From assembly GCA_030686995.1 (NCBI GenBank), contig CM060694.1:96867836-96931835 (forward strand): DNA of 64,000 nt, given 5' to 3'. The notes beneath the pieces are model-generated. The model was given only the letters and a program-made list of their open reading frames with translations. It made no database searches and had not been told where the DNA came from. The position numbers and the translations under genes are program-made. The DNA is from Artemisia argyi. Its lineage: Eukaryota > Streptophyta > Magnoliopsida > Asterales > Asteraceae. Shown here in pieces: positions 55,201 through 64,000 of the stretch; the stretch's first letter is position 1, and every line of letters begins with the position of its first letter.

Positions 55201-56135
55201 TCATACAACAAGCCATATGGAGCATCATGAAGATTCTTCGTTTGACGAACAAATGTCACATATTTATGCCAATCAGGGCCAAGACTACCAACAAATTTGG
55301 AGTTCACAGCGATCCTTGGTACTGTGATTTTATGACGTTCCAGATCATTGACTACATTTGTGAAACGATGATAGTAGGATTCAAGTGTCTCTCCTGGTTC
55401 AATTGTGATGTCAGTGTATTCCATGTAGAGTTTGGATTCCATGTCATCTTTGTTCAGTTGAGTGACTTCCATTAGGAGATGAACATGTTCTCACATAGCT
55501 TTGGCTGTTTTCTGAGCATTGACACTTCGATAGATTGGATTTGGTATACCTTGAAGTATATAAGCCATTGCATATTGATCAGCTTCACGATGTAGTTTCT
55601 GTTCTTCAGTGAGTGAAGTTTCTGGAAGAGGTCTATCACCAGGAGGACGTGGAGGATCAGCAGTAGGATCCCCAGCTTCAAATCTTGTTGGCCACTCAAA
55701 TGGTCCTTCAAGTATCACTTGTTTCAAGAATTTCCCATGAGGTTTCTTTAGTTCAGGAAATCGTAAGAATCGACTTGACCATTGAACATAGTTTCCAGGT
55801 GTAAGCATTGGAGGTGTTTCAAGTGATCCTGCCTCATGTCGGGATTGTTGAGTTGTATTAACTTCACACATTCTGTCAAACCAGTGAGGTTGTTTGGAGG
55901 AAAACTGAGTGTTTTGTAGTGGCACTTGATATGATTGTTGTTGAGGAATGATTTGATGTTGTTGCATCATTAGGTAATGATGTAGTAGATTGTATGTTTG
56001 TTTTTGAGAAGGTTGTTGATTCATTTGGTGCGGAAGATATTGTTGTTGCTGATACTGCTGATGTTGAGGTTGCTGATACTGCTGATGTTGAGGTAGCTGA
56101 GTATGAGGGAAGTAATGATTAGGTGGTTGAGACAT
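52267..56135 (-). pseudogene. gag: Element 2 gag, long, with stop and deletion
   Basis: Start MSQPPNHYFPH at 56135, as in element 1; the frame is open 30 codons further upstream, without a family match. Gln/Pro-rich N-terminus, Gag core (YYHRFTNVVNDLERHKI, FVGSLGPDWHKY), zinc knuckle CYNCNEQGHIATTC (54561-54602), acidic region, coiled coil, basic tail (RPKRKSKKKNRISQRKRG). A TGA at 55491-55493 replaces the Trp that element 1 keeps (AMWEHVHL). At about 53950 the coiled coil jumps forward, losing about 0.6 kb that element 1 has and shifting frame; the frame resumes at 53793. Ends at the TGA (52267-52269) used in the +1 shift. Overall similar to element 1 along its length. Confidence 0.9.
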
Positions 56136-56230
56136 CTTAGAACACTTGTGTAGAAATGGATCTTTGTAGAAGATTGAAATGCACGTTCCTTTGAGTAAGT
56201 TGCAAAATCCTTGGGGTAAGTTCAATTCTT

Positions 56231-56781
56231 ACGCGTAACTTAATCTTACGCGTAAACTTTAGGTTATGCGTAAAGAGTAGGTTATGCGTAAACTAAAAGT
56301 TTATGCGTAAGTTTTCTCTTTACGCGTAAGCTTAGGCTTATGTGTAAGTTTAGACTTATGCGTAAGGTTTAAACAACCAAACAAATCTTTCAAACTTATC
56401 CAAGCTTGAAAGATATCCGTAGTCGAAGTATTCCACTAACTTATCCAAGCTAGGGAAGTACTGAGTCACCGTTACACGAGGAGAAGATCGTTGATGAAGC
56501 TTAAGCGTAGATTCTGGCAAATTACGCGTAAATCAGACTTACGCGTAGGATCTAACTTAAGCGTAGGTTTAAGGCGTAGATGAGCAATTTACGCGTAGGA
56601 TCAGGGTTTTAACCACAGTTACGCGTAGGAAAAGGGTTTAGACCTATTTTACGCGTAAGAAAAGGGTTTAGACCTATTTTACGCGTAAGAAAAGGGTTTA
56701 GACCAAAACTTAAGCGTAAACCGACCAAAAAACACTGTAGACAGCTGGAATTAGTACTTTTTCCGACCAACTTACGCGTAA
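56231..56781 (-). repeat. Phased ACGCGTAAG array in the element 2 leader
   Basis: Cores start at 56231, 56248, 56266, 56284, 56303, 56322, 56341 (decayed), 56358, then 56503, 56524, 56541, 56559, 56572, 56591, then 56621, 56651, 56681, 56712 and 56774. The first block steps 17-19 bp; the 56591-56712 block steps 30 bp and is partly a true tandem repeat with AAAGGGTTTAGACC. Same core as the pol-ORF3 spacer. Confidence 0.94.
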
Positions 56782-57008
56782 AACGTACTGTTCATCCAAA
56801 AAATGACTTTTTGATGAAAAAAATAGCCTAAAAACCTATCAAAGATCAATACTTTATGCAATATCTAAGTTTCTAAACACTATATTAACCTTAAAACTTA
56901 TCCAAGCTTTAAGATTTGAGTGTAAGAAACCAAGAAAAAAGCAAAAAAGATGAAGAAATATGATGAAACCTCACGTAGACAATAAGAACAACACTTCAAT
57001 CTCTATTA

Positions 57009-57024
57009 GGCGAATGATACCACT
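57009..57024 (-). other. Element 2 primer-binding site (divergent)
   Basis: Element strand AGTGGTATCATTCGCC directly after the 5' LTR, identical to element 1. Confidence 0.8.
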
Positions 57025-57367
57025 TGTTAGGTCACCATTTTGTAAACACAAGTATGATTTAGAAAGAAATAAGATGAGAAATGAGATTGGTTGATTATGA
57101 GACAATATGAAAGGTGAAAGTGCAAGAGTTTCCTTAAGATAATCAAATAACCAACAAACTAAATGTTTACATAAGCTCTCTATTTATAAGGAGGGAGTTA
57201 GGGCAACACTCCCTTCCTTCCTTATCTCTTAATTCGTGGGCTTTAAGGCCCATAGGGCTTTAACACATAAGCCTTGTAACATAAACTAAATGAAATAAAT
57301 ACTAAAGCAACCTATTACAAAATGTAATGACCGAGACTTGACTAAATACAAAAGTATGATCCCAACA
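57025..57367 (-). repeat. Element 2 5' LTR (right copy)
   Basis: Next to the primer site, so the promoter LTR; TATAAATA on the minus strand near 57181-57188. One base differs from 40433-40775. Confidence 0.96.
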
Positions 57368-57372
57368 GAGAG
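57368..57372. repeat. Target-site duplication of element 2, right copy (GAGAG)
   Basis: Matches 40428-40432. Confidence 0.95.
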
Positions 57373-57698
57373 TCTATCTTGTTGGTCTTGACTTGTGTAG
57401 TATCATGATGAACAAGAAGAAGTAAGTCCCAAATCTCCTTTGCGGTCTTGCACATGCACACCCTCTCAAGCTCCTCTTGAGGTAGGGCATCGTATATCAT
57501 CATTTTGGCTCGAAAATTCTTGTCGGCCATCTTCTTTTCCTTATCATCAAAATCATCATTTTGGAAAATGTACCACAAGTCATAATCCTTAGTCCTAACA
57601 TAGGTCTCAAATAGGATTTTCCAAAAACGGAATCCTTCATATTCAAACAAGGGTGGTCTTTCCATAGAACGCCCCTCTCTATAGTTCTCTTGAGCCAT
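57373..57698 (-). pseudogene. gag: Old copia gag, N-terminal part
   Basis: Starts MAQENYREGRSMERPPLFEY at 57698 and runs open to the element 2 insertion. FRFWKILFETYVRTKDYDLW and KMMIYDALPQEELERVCMCK, CKTAKEIWDLL are the conserved N-terminal half of copia UBN2-type Gag (capsid-like). The frame is not broken here; the gene continues at 40432 after the insertion. Upstream lies a 110-bp leader to the primer site. Confidence 0.9.
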
Positions 57699-57812
57699 GG
57701 ATCTATACTCTACTTTACCAAAAAATCTTAGTTAGGATTTTAGATTTTTAGGAAAGAAGCTTTTTACTTAAAACGACTTCTCTGGAAGGCTTTAACGCTC
57801 AGAAACTTGAGT

Positions 57813-57831
57813 ATACCGCTCTGATACCAAT
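57813..57831 (-). other. Old copia primer-binding site (tRNA-iMet)
   Basis: Element strand AT then TGGTATCAGAGCGG directly after the LTR end at 57832. Canonical initiator Met primer, unlike elements 1 and 2. Confidence 0.9.
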
Positions 57832-58608
57832 TGTAGAACCGTAGAGGGGGGGGGTGATACGGTTTCTTCGGCTTTTTGGTTGTTTAAAAACATTAAGCCA
57901 AAGAGAACACCAAGTGGTTGTACAATAATCCAACAACCACTAACACAGCCAAAGTATAAAAAGCAAGTAAAGAACACAACGATATATACTGGTTCGGGAT
58001 GGGGGGTGTTTATACCATCCGTACGTCCAGTTGCAAATCCGCGACTCCGATACTATTCACTAGTATAATCCTTTTGGTGGACTACAAACCGTTACAATTC
58101 ACTCCACCGATATTCACCAATATCGATGCTAACAAAGAAGGAGTTACTCCCCAACAGTATTCCGCCCTCGGAAACCACCCAAAAGAATCTCACGATTCGA
58201 CTTTACCTAAGGATCACAAAGATCACTACCAAGACTTCCACCTGGAAGTATCAAACCCCAACTAGATCCCCAATGATCTAGGCTTGGTGACCAAGACACA
58301 AGCCTTCCCTTACAAATAATTGAATGAATGACTAAGTGTTTGTTTAATCAAGCCCTAACCTAACCTAGTGACTTGATTCTAGTAGAAAGGGTATAGATAA
58401 GAAGACCCTCGACACAATCACAAGAGTGGATTAGGTTCTTGTGATTCTTCCCTTGCAAGTAGATGTGTTCTTTCAAAGATGTTAGTATGAAAATCAAGAA
58501 CACAATATTAGAGATAGAGAGATAGTGAGATTTGAGAGTATTTAGAGAGAAAGAATCTAGAGAGAAAGAATAATGGAAAGGGGTGAGAAATACAAGAGGC
58601 AAGGGTGG

Positions 58609-58618
58609 TATTTATAGG
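58609..58618 (-). promoter_or_regulatory. TATA box of the old copia LTR
   Basis: Minus strand CCTATAAATA, about 780 bp before the LTR end. Confidence 0.6.
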
Positions 58619-58651
58619 CCAAGAACCCAAACTTGAGAAAATTTACCGAGG

Positions 58652-58693
58652 CTGGCGCGTCACCCGCTCGTCAATGAGCGGGCAGCGCGCCAG
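58652..58693. repeat. GC-rich palindrome in the old copia LTR, copy 1
   Basis: CTGGCGCG and CGCGCCAG at the ends, CCCGCTC and GAGCGGG inside, small central loop; 42 nt. Surroundings are AT-rich. Confidence 0.85.
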
Positions 58694-58992
58694 GCATTTG
58701 TAAGAAATTCCCAAGTGTTGGGTGTTTGGATCTTATAAATACCAATCCTTGCTAAACCCCCAATTATACTTCAAACTAGACCTTAACATTAATCATTATA
58801 AGGTTTACCAACTCAAATATCCAATTTGAAAATCATTTGTGAAGTGTTTAAAGAGAAACCAAATTACCAAGGGTATAAAGTGTAGATAGGGTAATTTGGA
58901 AGCGGTAGAAGTGTATCTCCTTACATGGCATAGAAAAGAGAGAAAGAATATGCCAAGGAATATTCTAATTCTTGGGGGGGAAGAATGAGATG

Positions 58993-59420
58993 GAGGGTTG
59001 AGATGAAATGATTTGAATTGGATGGCTAGGATCAAAGGGAGCCTCCCTTGGTTTTCAAATAATTTGGCATGTGTTGAATATGGATGGTTGGGATGTGTTG
59101 ATTTGAAATAGATAGCTAAGATCAAAGAAGCCTTGTGTTTGGATTAAGAAGGGATATTCCGAAGGAATATGCTTTGCTTAGGGGGAAAGGAAAAATCAAT
59201 GGTTGAGATGGTTTTGGTTTGAAATGGATGGTGAGGATCAAACACATGTGATGGTATAGATAGGAGAGGTTGGATGGATGGTTGAGATGTGTTTAGTTTG
59301 AATTAAATGGTTGAGATCAAAAGAGCCTATTTAGGAATTCAAACAATTGGCATGTGTTGAAATTGGAAGGTTGAGATATGTTGTAAGGGAATGAATGGTT
59401 AAGATGTAGTGTGTAATGGA
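58993..59420 (-). repeat. Degenerate tandem repeats in the old copia LTR
   Basis: Five diverged units of roughly 80-115 bp built around ATGGTTGAGATG, then TTTGAAATGGATGG and GATCAAAGAAGCC, with GGCATGTGTTGAA in some. They lie upstream of the TATA box on the element strand, the usual place of enhancer-like U3 repeats. Confidence 0.7.
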
Positions 59421-60088
59421 ATATGTAAGAGTGTAAGAGATTGTGTAAGAGAATATTTGATTTGGATATGATTGGATTTGTCTTTAGTAGAGATGAGATT
59501 AAGAGAAGATTAAGACATAATCTAATTGTCATTAAGAAGAAAAGGTTTAGACAATTAAGATTATAAGTTGAGAAAATCATAGGTTACTTATAAGTTCAAG
59601 TAACACAACGTCGAGAATCCATAGGTTCATATCTCGTGACTTTCCACGACTCGACGTTCTCAACTAATACCTTGGTTCAAACAAGTTAAGTACTTTGCCT
59701 TGATGTAAAGCATAACCCAAGTGGGAAAGGATGCGTTTACGCAAAGTGACCTTTGACTTAGTTTGACCAATAAGGGAGTAAACCCGTTACGTAATTAGAT
59801 AAGACGTAAGCACGGTATATGAGCATATGGATGCTTTAACGCGATGATACGTGAAATATACAAGCTCTCTAAGTTTAGAAAAGCCTTGGCTAGAGGCGAT
59901 AGTTAGAAAACATGAGTTGGCGTTTTACCGTAAATGGGTGTTTTAAAAGTAGGATCTCTCAAGTCTCAAAACTCATTTCGAGTGTTCTCAATTAAGCACA
60001 TAACATATTCATACCTGTATTGAAAGATCCACATATGTCGGGTAAGGGGAAAACCGACTTTCAAAATTCGCCCGAAACCACACAGTGT

Positions 60089-60122
60089 CCTGGCGCGTCA
60101 CCCGCGCGGGCAGCGCGCCAGG
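60089..60122. repeat. GC-rich palindrome in the old copia LTR, copy 2
   Basis: CCTGGCGCG and CGCGCCAGG ends with CCCGC and GCGGG inside; 34 nt. Differs from copy 1 only by lacking the central 8-10 bases. Confidence 0.85.
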
Positions 60123-60228
60123 AGCAGACATTGGCTCCGGCGATTTTGAGCTAACGTTTGTTATTTTATGTGTTTCGATTGTTTATTTATCATTATTAAA
60201 ACATAAAGAGATCTTGATCATGTTGTCT

Positions 60229-61023
<795 letters not shown>

Positions 61024-61035
61024 GGCCTGATACCA
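61024..61035 (-). other. Possible primer-binding site next to an LTR-like end
   Basis: Minus strand TGGTATCAGGCC follows CTCTGACA, the arrangement of an LTR end and a Met-type primer site, though the primer match breaks after nine bases. Upstream on that strand are a TATATATGG-like box and TTCATTGATG-like U5 text (61060-61100). No second LTR found, so only a possible fragment. Confidence 0.4.
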
Positions 61036-61370
61036 TGTCAGAGAGGAGTAATCTGAATTGCTTTTCTGTGTTTCATTCATCAATAATAAGATCCATATAT
61101 ATATATGCGGACAGATCTGGATCATGTGCGGATTTTTTTAATTCGTGCGGATGTGCGGACAGATCCGGATCATCCAATCCATATTTGATCTTGACTTTTT
61201 GTAAAAAAGTCAAAATACAACGCAACCTTCAATCAATCAATTGACCATGCAAATGATTTCTTTAATTTTTTTCCTTTTGAGCGCTCCTTAATATTGTTGT
61301 CTTCTTTCATTTTTTTATTTTTTCGGATTTTTCTGAGCACTTTTTTGTTTTGTGATTATGAGTGCTACCA

Positions 61371-61735
61371 TGATATTAACAATATTATGAGTTCTACCGT
61401 GATATTAACGATATTTACTTAAAAAGTTACTTTGATATTTGTGAAAAAACTTAATATCACTGTTTTTTTATTACGATATTAAGAAAAGTTTCGGTGATAT
61501 TAAAAAAAAATTAACTTTGATATTAAGAAAGCATTATAATACGGTGATATTAACGATATTATGATACGGTGATATTTATAAAACGTTTATATTATAAAAC
61601 TAACCGTGATACTAAGCTTTTTTTAATGTAAAAATGAATCGTGATATTAAAAAACACATGATAGTTACGGTGATATTAACAATTTTTATTAAGAAAAAGT
61701 TTTTTTGATATTAAAAAAGTTATTGTGATACTAAA
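61371..61735. repeat. TGATATTAA motif array
   Basis: Copies of GTGATATTAA or close variants start at 61371, 61400, 61432, 61474, 61495, 61518, 61545, 61570, 61608, 61642, 61671, 61706 and 61726, usually preceded by CGG or CC. Spacing 20-40 bp with A/T-rich unrelated filler. Irregular but far denser than chance. Confidence 0.75.
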
Positions 61736-61779
61736 TTTATTATTAAAAAAAAAGTTTATGTGACATCAAAATCTGATTT

Positions 61780-61865
61780 TGACTTTTTTTCAAAAGTCAA
61801 GATCTGATCTTGACTTGTCAAGATCAGATCTAAACTTTTGTAAAAAAAGTCAAAATCAGACGCTA
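61780..61865. repeat. Cluster of TTGAC hairpins
   Basis: TTGACTTTTTTCAAAAGTCAA, CTTGACTTGTCAAG and GATCTGATC/GATCAGATC pairings lie side by side; a related hairpin TTGACTTTTTG...AAAAAGTCAA is at 61192-61214. They bracket the TGATATTAA array, like the ends of a small nonautonomous transposon, but no clean terminal repeat with duplication was found. Confidence 0.5.
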
Positions 61866-62135
61866 ATATCACAATACCTTTAATGATGAAAACGATTTTT
61901 TTTTGAAATTTTTTTCAGCGATTCTTAATTATTTGTTATCCTCTTTATTTTTTTAATTTTTTAAGATTTTTTTGAATTTTTTTCAGAAAAAAAGCTAATA
62001 TGATAGTAACGATTTTAAAAAAAGACGGGATATTTACGATATTGCCACTCCACCTTTTTCAGATGGTAGACTAGATGGAGGGCTGAGATTCGTCCGTACC
62101 ATCTGCACTAAAAGACAAAAAAGTATCTGATCCTC

Positions 62136-62137
<2 letters not shown>

Positions 62138-62206
<69 letters not shown>
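62138..62206. repeat. (AT)n microsatellite
   Basis: About 34 AT units. Confidence 0.98.
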
Positions 62207-62209
<3 letters not shown>

Positions 62210-62417
62210 AATACATTGTCTATTTAGGGCAAATTGGTAGTCACCCATAAATGCCGTCTTATCAGTAGCCAATCACATTAACTATCTAAAATACAACTAA
62301 CAAAAGAAAGCTACAAACATTAGTTATTAAGCAAGCTTATAAGACCCTTAAGCACCTTGCCTTACGATGAATGATAAGAGCTAAGAAAAATAAAAACTTT
62401 ATCAAAGGTTAGCCCGA

Positions 62418-62955
62418 TTAAGCTAATAAATAGACTAAAACTAGATCAAATAAGCTATGGAAAAGCCAATCTAATCTAGTGTACTAGATTTAAATCTAAT
62501 AAGCTAAAAAGAAAATAGATTTAAACTAGTAAAAGAAAAATAAGCTAAAAGATAGCTTATTTGAGTAGAAACACATAAAGTTTAAAGCTTTTTGCATAAA
62601 GTACAAAAAAATTAACTAGATCTAAGAAAATAAAGAAATTTTGAGAAGAAGTAAAGAAGTAAAAAGGTGCTTATTGAACAAACTATGGGAAAAGCTTATG
62701 CAAAAAAGCTAGTCTAAACAAACCGCAATAAGCTATAAGGAATAAGCGAATATGGCTTATTAGACAATAAAAAAAAAAAAAAAAAAAAAAAAGAAAAGAG
62801 AGGAGCAGAGAAAGAAAATAATCTTTAAGTCTTCAAAATAAATATTTAACTTCATATTAATAAGCTAGAAATAGGTTGATTACAATAAGCATTAGAAATA
62901 AGCTAATCTATTAGAATGAAATAAGCTAGAACAAATAAGCTAAAAATACTACTAC
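62418..62955. repeat. AATAAGCTA motif array
   Basis: A/T-rich stretch with about a dozen AATAAGCTA-like copies (for example near 62450, 62498, 62540, 62727, 62862, 62907, 62921, 62934), some inverted (TAGCTTAT at 62553). An A-run of 25 is at 62768-62792. Noncoding. Confidence 0.6.
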
Positions 62956-63385
62956 TCCTATTCTAAGTAAACTAGTCCTACTCCTACTCTAATTTAATTC
63001 TACTACTAGTCTAATGTGTCTTTTTGTATTTTGTGGTTGTATTTATATAGCTGTTGGTTCATAATTGTTGTCTGGATACAATGAATGTGGCATCTTCTTT
63101 CATTTTCTCGATCCTTCCAACATCACAATCATTGCCAACTAATAGCTAGGACACATGTCAGCATCTTATTAGTCTGCCGTCTTCTAGAACCTGCAATCAT
63201 TAAACCTTGTACTGCCATTAATAGGTGCTACATGGCAACGTCATGTGGCGGGTCAACTGGTCAACGGGTCAATGAGTCAACCGGGTCATTCAACGGCTTA
63301 ATGGGTCTAGTCAACAGGTCAACTCGTGTGTCACGTGTCACCACCTGAGTAGTGCCACGTGGCACTTGGTATTAATACGAAAATA
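62956..63385. other. Right flank with degenerate GGTCAAC repeats
   Basis: No gene recognised. Between 63250 and 63325 the phrase GGTCAAC or GTCAAC recurs about seven times at 8-20 bp. An 87-codon plus-strand frame (63085-63348) covers it and is probably chance. Confidence 0.5.
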
Positions 63386-63455
63386 TGCCCGCGCCTGGAC
63401 TCAAACGCATGACCTCTCGTTTGAGAGGGAAGGCTGCTACCAGCTGAGCTGGGCA
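63386..63455 (-). tRNA. Degenerate tRNA-like sequence (pseudogene or SINE head)
   Basis: Minus strand has TGCCC...GGGCA as the outer acceptor pairs, GCTCAGCTGGTAG as a good A-box/D-arm, CCTCT/AGAGG as an anticodon-like stem and GTTTGAGTCC as a B-box/T-loop; 70 nt. The T-stem does not pair and two acceptor pairs fail, so it is not a working tRNA. It may be a tRNA-derived SINE promoter or a tRNA relic. Confidence 0.5.
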
Positions 63456-64000
63456 CTCCTTCTATTAATATAACACACAATATATCCTTTATACTAGTTC
63501 AGCTTTCATGGCACTTCATTTATAAAGAGGGTCAAATTAGCGGAGTTTCGGACCAGTTCAAAAATAAATGAAAGTACTGTCGGACTCGTTTTTTTCATGC
63601 TCTTTCTAATGGTGTGCTCGGGGAATTTGTTTGACTTCATCTGAACCTCGTAAAACATGAAAACAGCGTCAAAAGTCATCCAAAAATCACCGTTTGTGCT
63701 TTATTTTCAAACCCTTGTACCTGCATGACATAATAACACAAACCAAACATATTTGCAACACAATTACACATATTTTATGGTTATTAGGCCAATTTAGTGT
63801 GTTTTCCAATATAAAAATGAAGTGTGTTTACACAGACATCAAAGCCCCCCATACTAATCCATTGTTGGTCCCTCACGCAATGTTTATCACATACGAAATA
63901 AAAGAAAATCTTTAAATCCCATTAACTAAAAATCCCTCACATCAAACAAGAAAAAAGATGTTCATCAAGGGGTATAAAAATCTTTTGATTTAAAAACGCC
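63456..64000. other. Right flank, no gene seen
   Basis: AT-rich sequence; a 73-codon plus-strand frame at 63694-63915 has no recognisable features. Confidence 0.5.

Larger units (their letters stand above)
40433..57367 (-). mobile_element. Element 2: very long SIRE-like Ty1/copia element, young but defective
   Basis: 16,935 bp on the minus strand, GAGAG duplication, LTRs of 343 bp that differ by eye at a single base. Same plan as element 1 and high similarity in gag and pol, but the LTRs, the leader and spacer motif and the ORF3 middle differ, so it belongs to a sister family. Defects: a stop early in gag, about 0.6 kb of the gag coiled coil deleted, the integrase core deleted, YADD in place of YVDD, a stop in RNase H, and several breaks in ORF3. 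With near-identical LTRs most of these must predate insertion, so helpers mobilised it. Confidence 0.96.

Noticed and set aside
63386..63455. Functional tRNA gene
   Set aside because: T-stem and part of the acceptor stem do not pair.

Overview
This is repeat-rich plant nuclear DNA with no convincing ordinary host gene. Nearly everything is LTR retrotransposon. The protein types (very long coiled-coil Gag, SIRE-like Ty1/copia Pol, a long third ORF, Tekay-type Ty3/gypsy integrase with chromodomain remnant) and the long Tekay LTRs look to me like the daisy family (Asteraceae). That family call is an impression from remembered proteins, not something the sequence proves.

Layout. 1-1504 is flank with one small plant-retroelement-type ORF on the minus strand (736-1395). 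1510-10971 is Tekay A (minus strand, 3.47-kb LTRs, 2.5-kb gutted interior, 5-bp target duplication). 10977-12106 is unassigned. From 12107 to 60233 lies an old minus-strand Ty1/copia element that has been split three times: in its integrase by Tekay B (12685-22065, plus strand, 3.4-kb LTRs), in its Gag-Pol linker by copia element 1 (23357-40051, plus strand, 16.7 kb), and in its gag by copia element 2 (40433-57367, minus strand, 16.9 kb). All four inserted elements have matching 5-bp target duplications. The old copia resumes with gag, a tRNA-iMet primer site and a roughly 2.4-kb LTR ending in an (AT)n tract at 60233. The right flank (60234-64000) holds two (AT)n microsatellites, a possible LTR boundary, two AT-rich short-motif arrays and a degenerate tRNA-like sequence.

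How parts work together. Elements 1 and 2 share one plan: a short LTR, a leader, gag, a +1 shift into pol, a spacer, a very long third ORF (ORF3), a 2.3-kb conserved 3' region, a purine tract and an LTR. Both have degraded frames and element 2 has lost the integrase core, yet its LTRs are almost identical, so it was probably moved in trans. The two Tekay elements keep LTRs, primer sites and a structured leader but almost no gag-pol, so they also depend on helpers.

The most unusual signal is regulatory. In elements 1 and 2 both the 5' leader and the pol-ORF3 spacer carry dense arrays of a short core motif that is specific to the element (CGAGTTAA in element 1, ACGCGTAAG in element 2), at about 18-19 bp intervals in element 2, with unrelated bases between cores. 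This recalls the motif arrays recognised by VANC anti-silencing proteins of VANDAL DNA transposons and makes ORF3 a candidate self-recognition factor. That link is inference. A second strong signal is a covarying paired-hairpin structure in the leaders of both Tekay elements whose first loop carries a self-complementary octamer, a candidate RNA dimerisation or packaging element.
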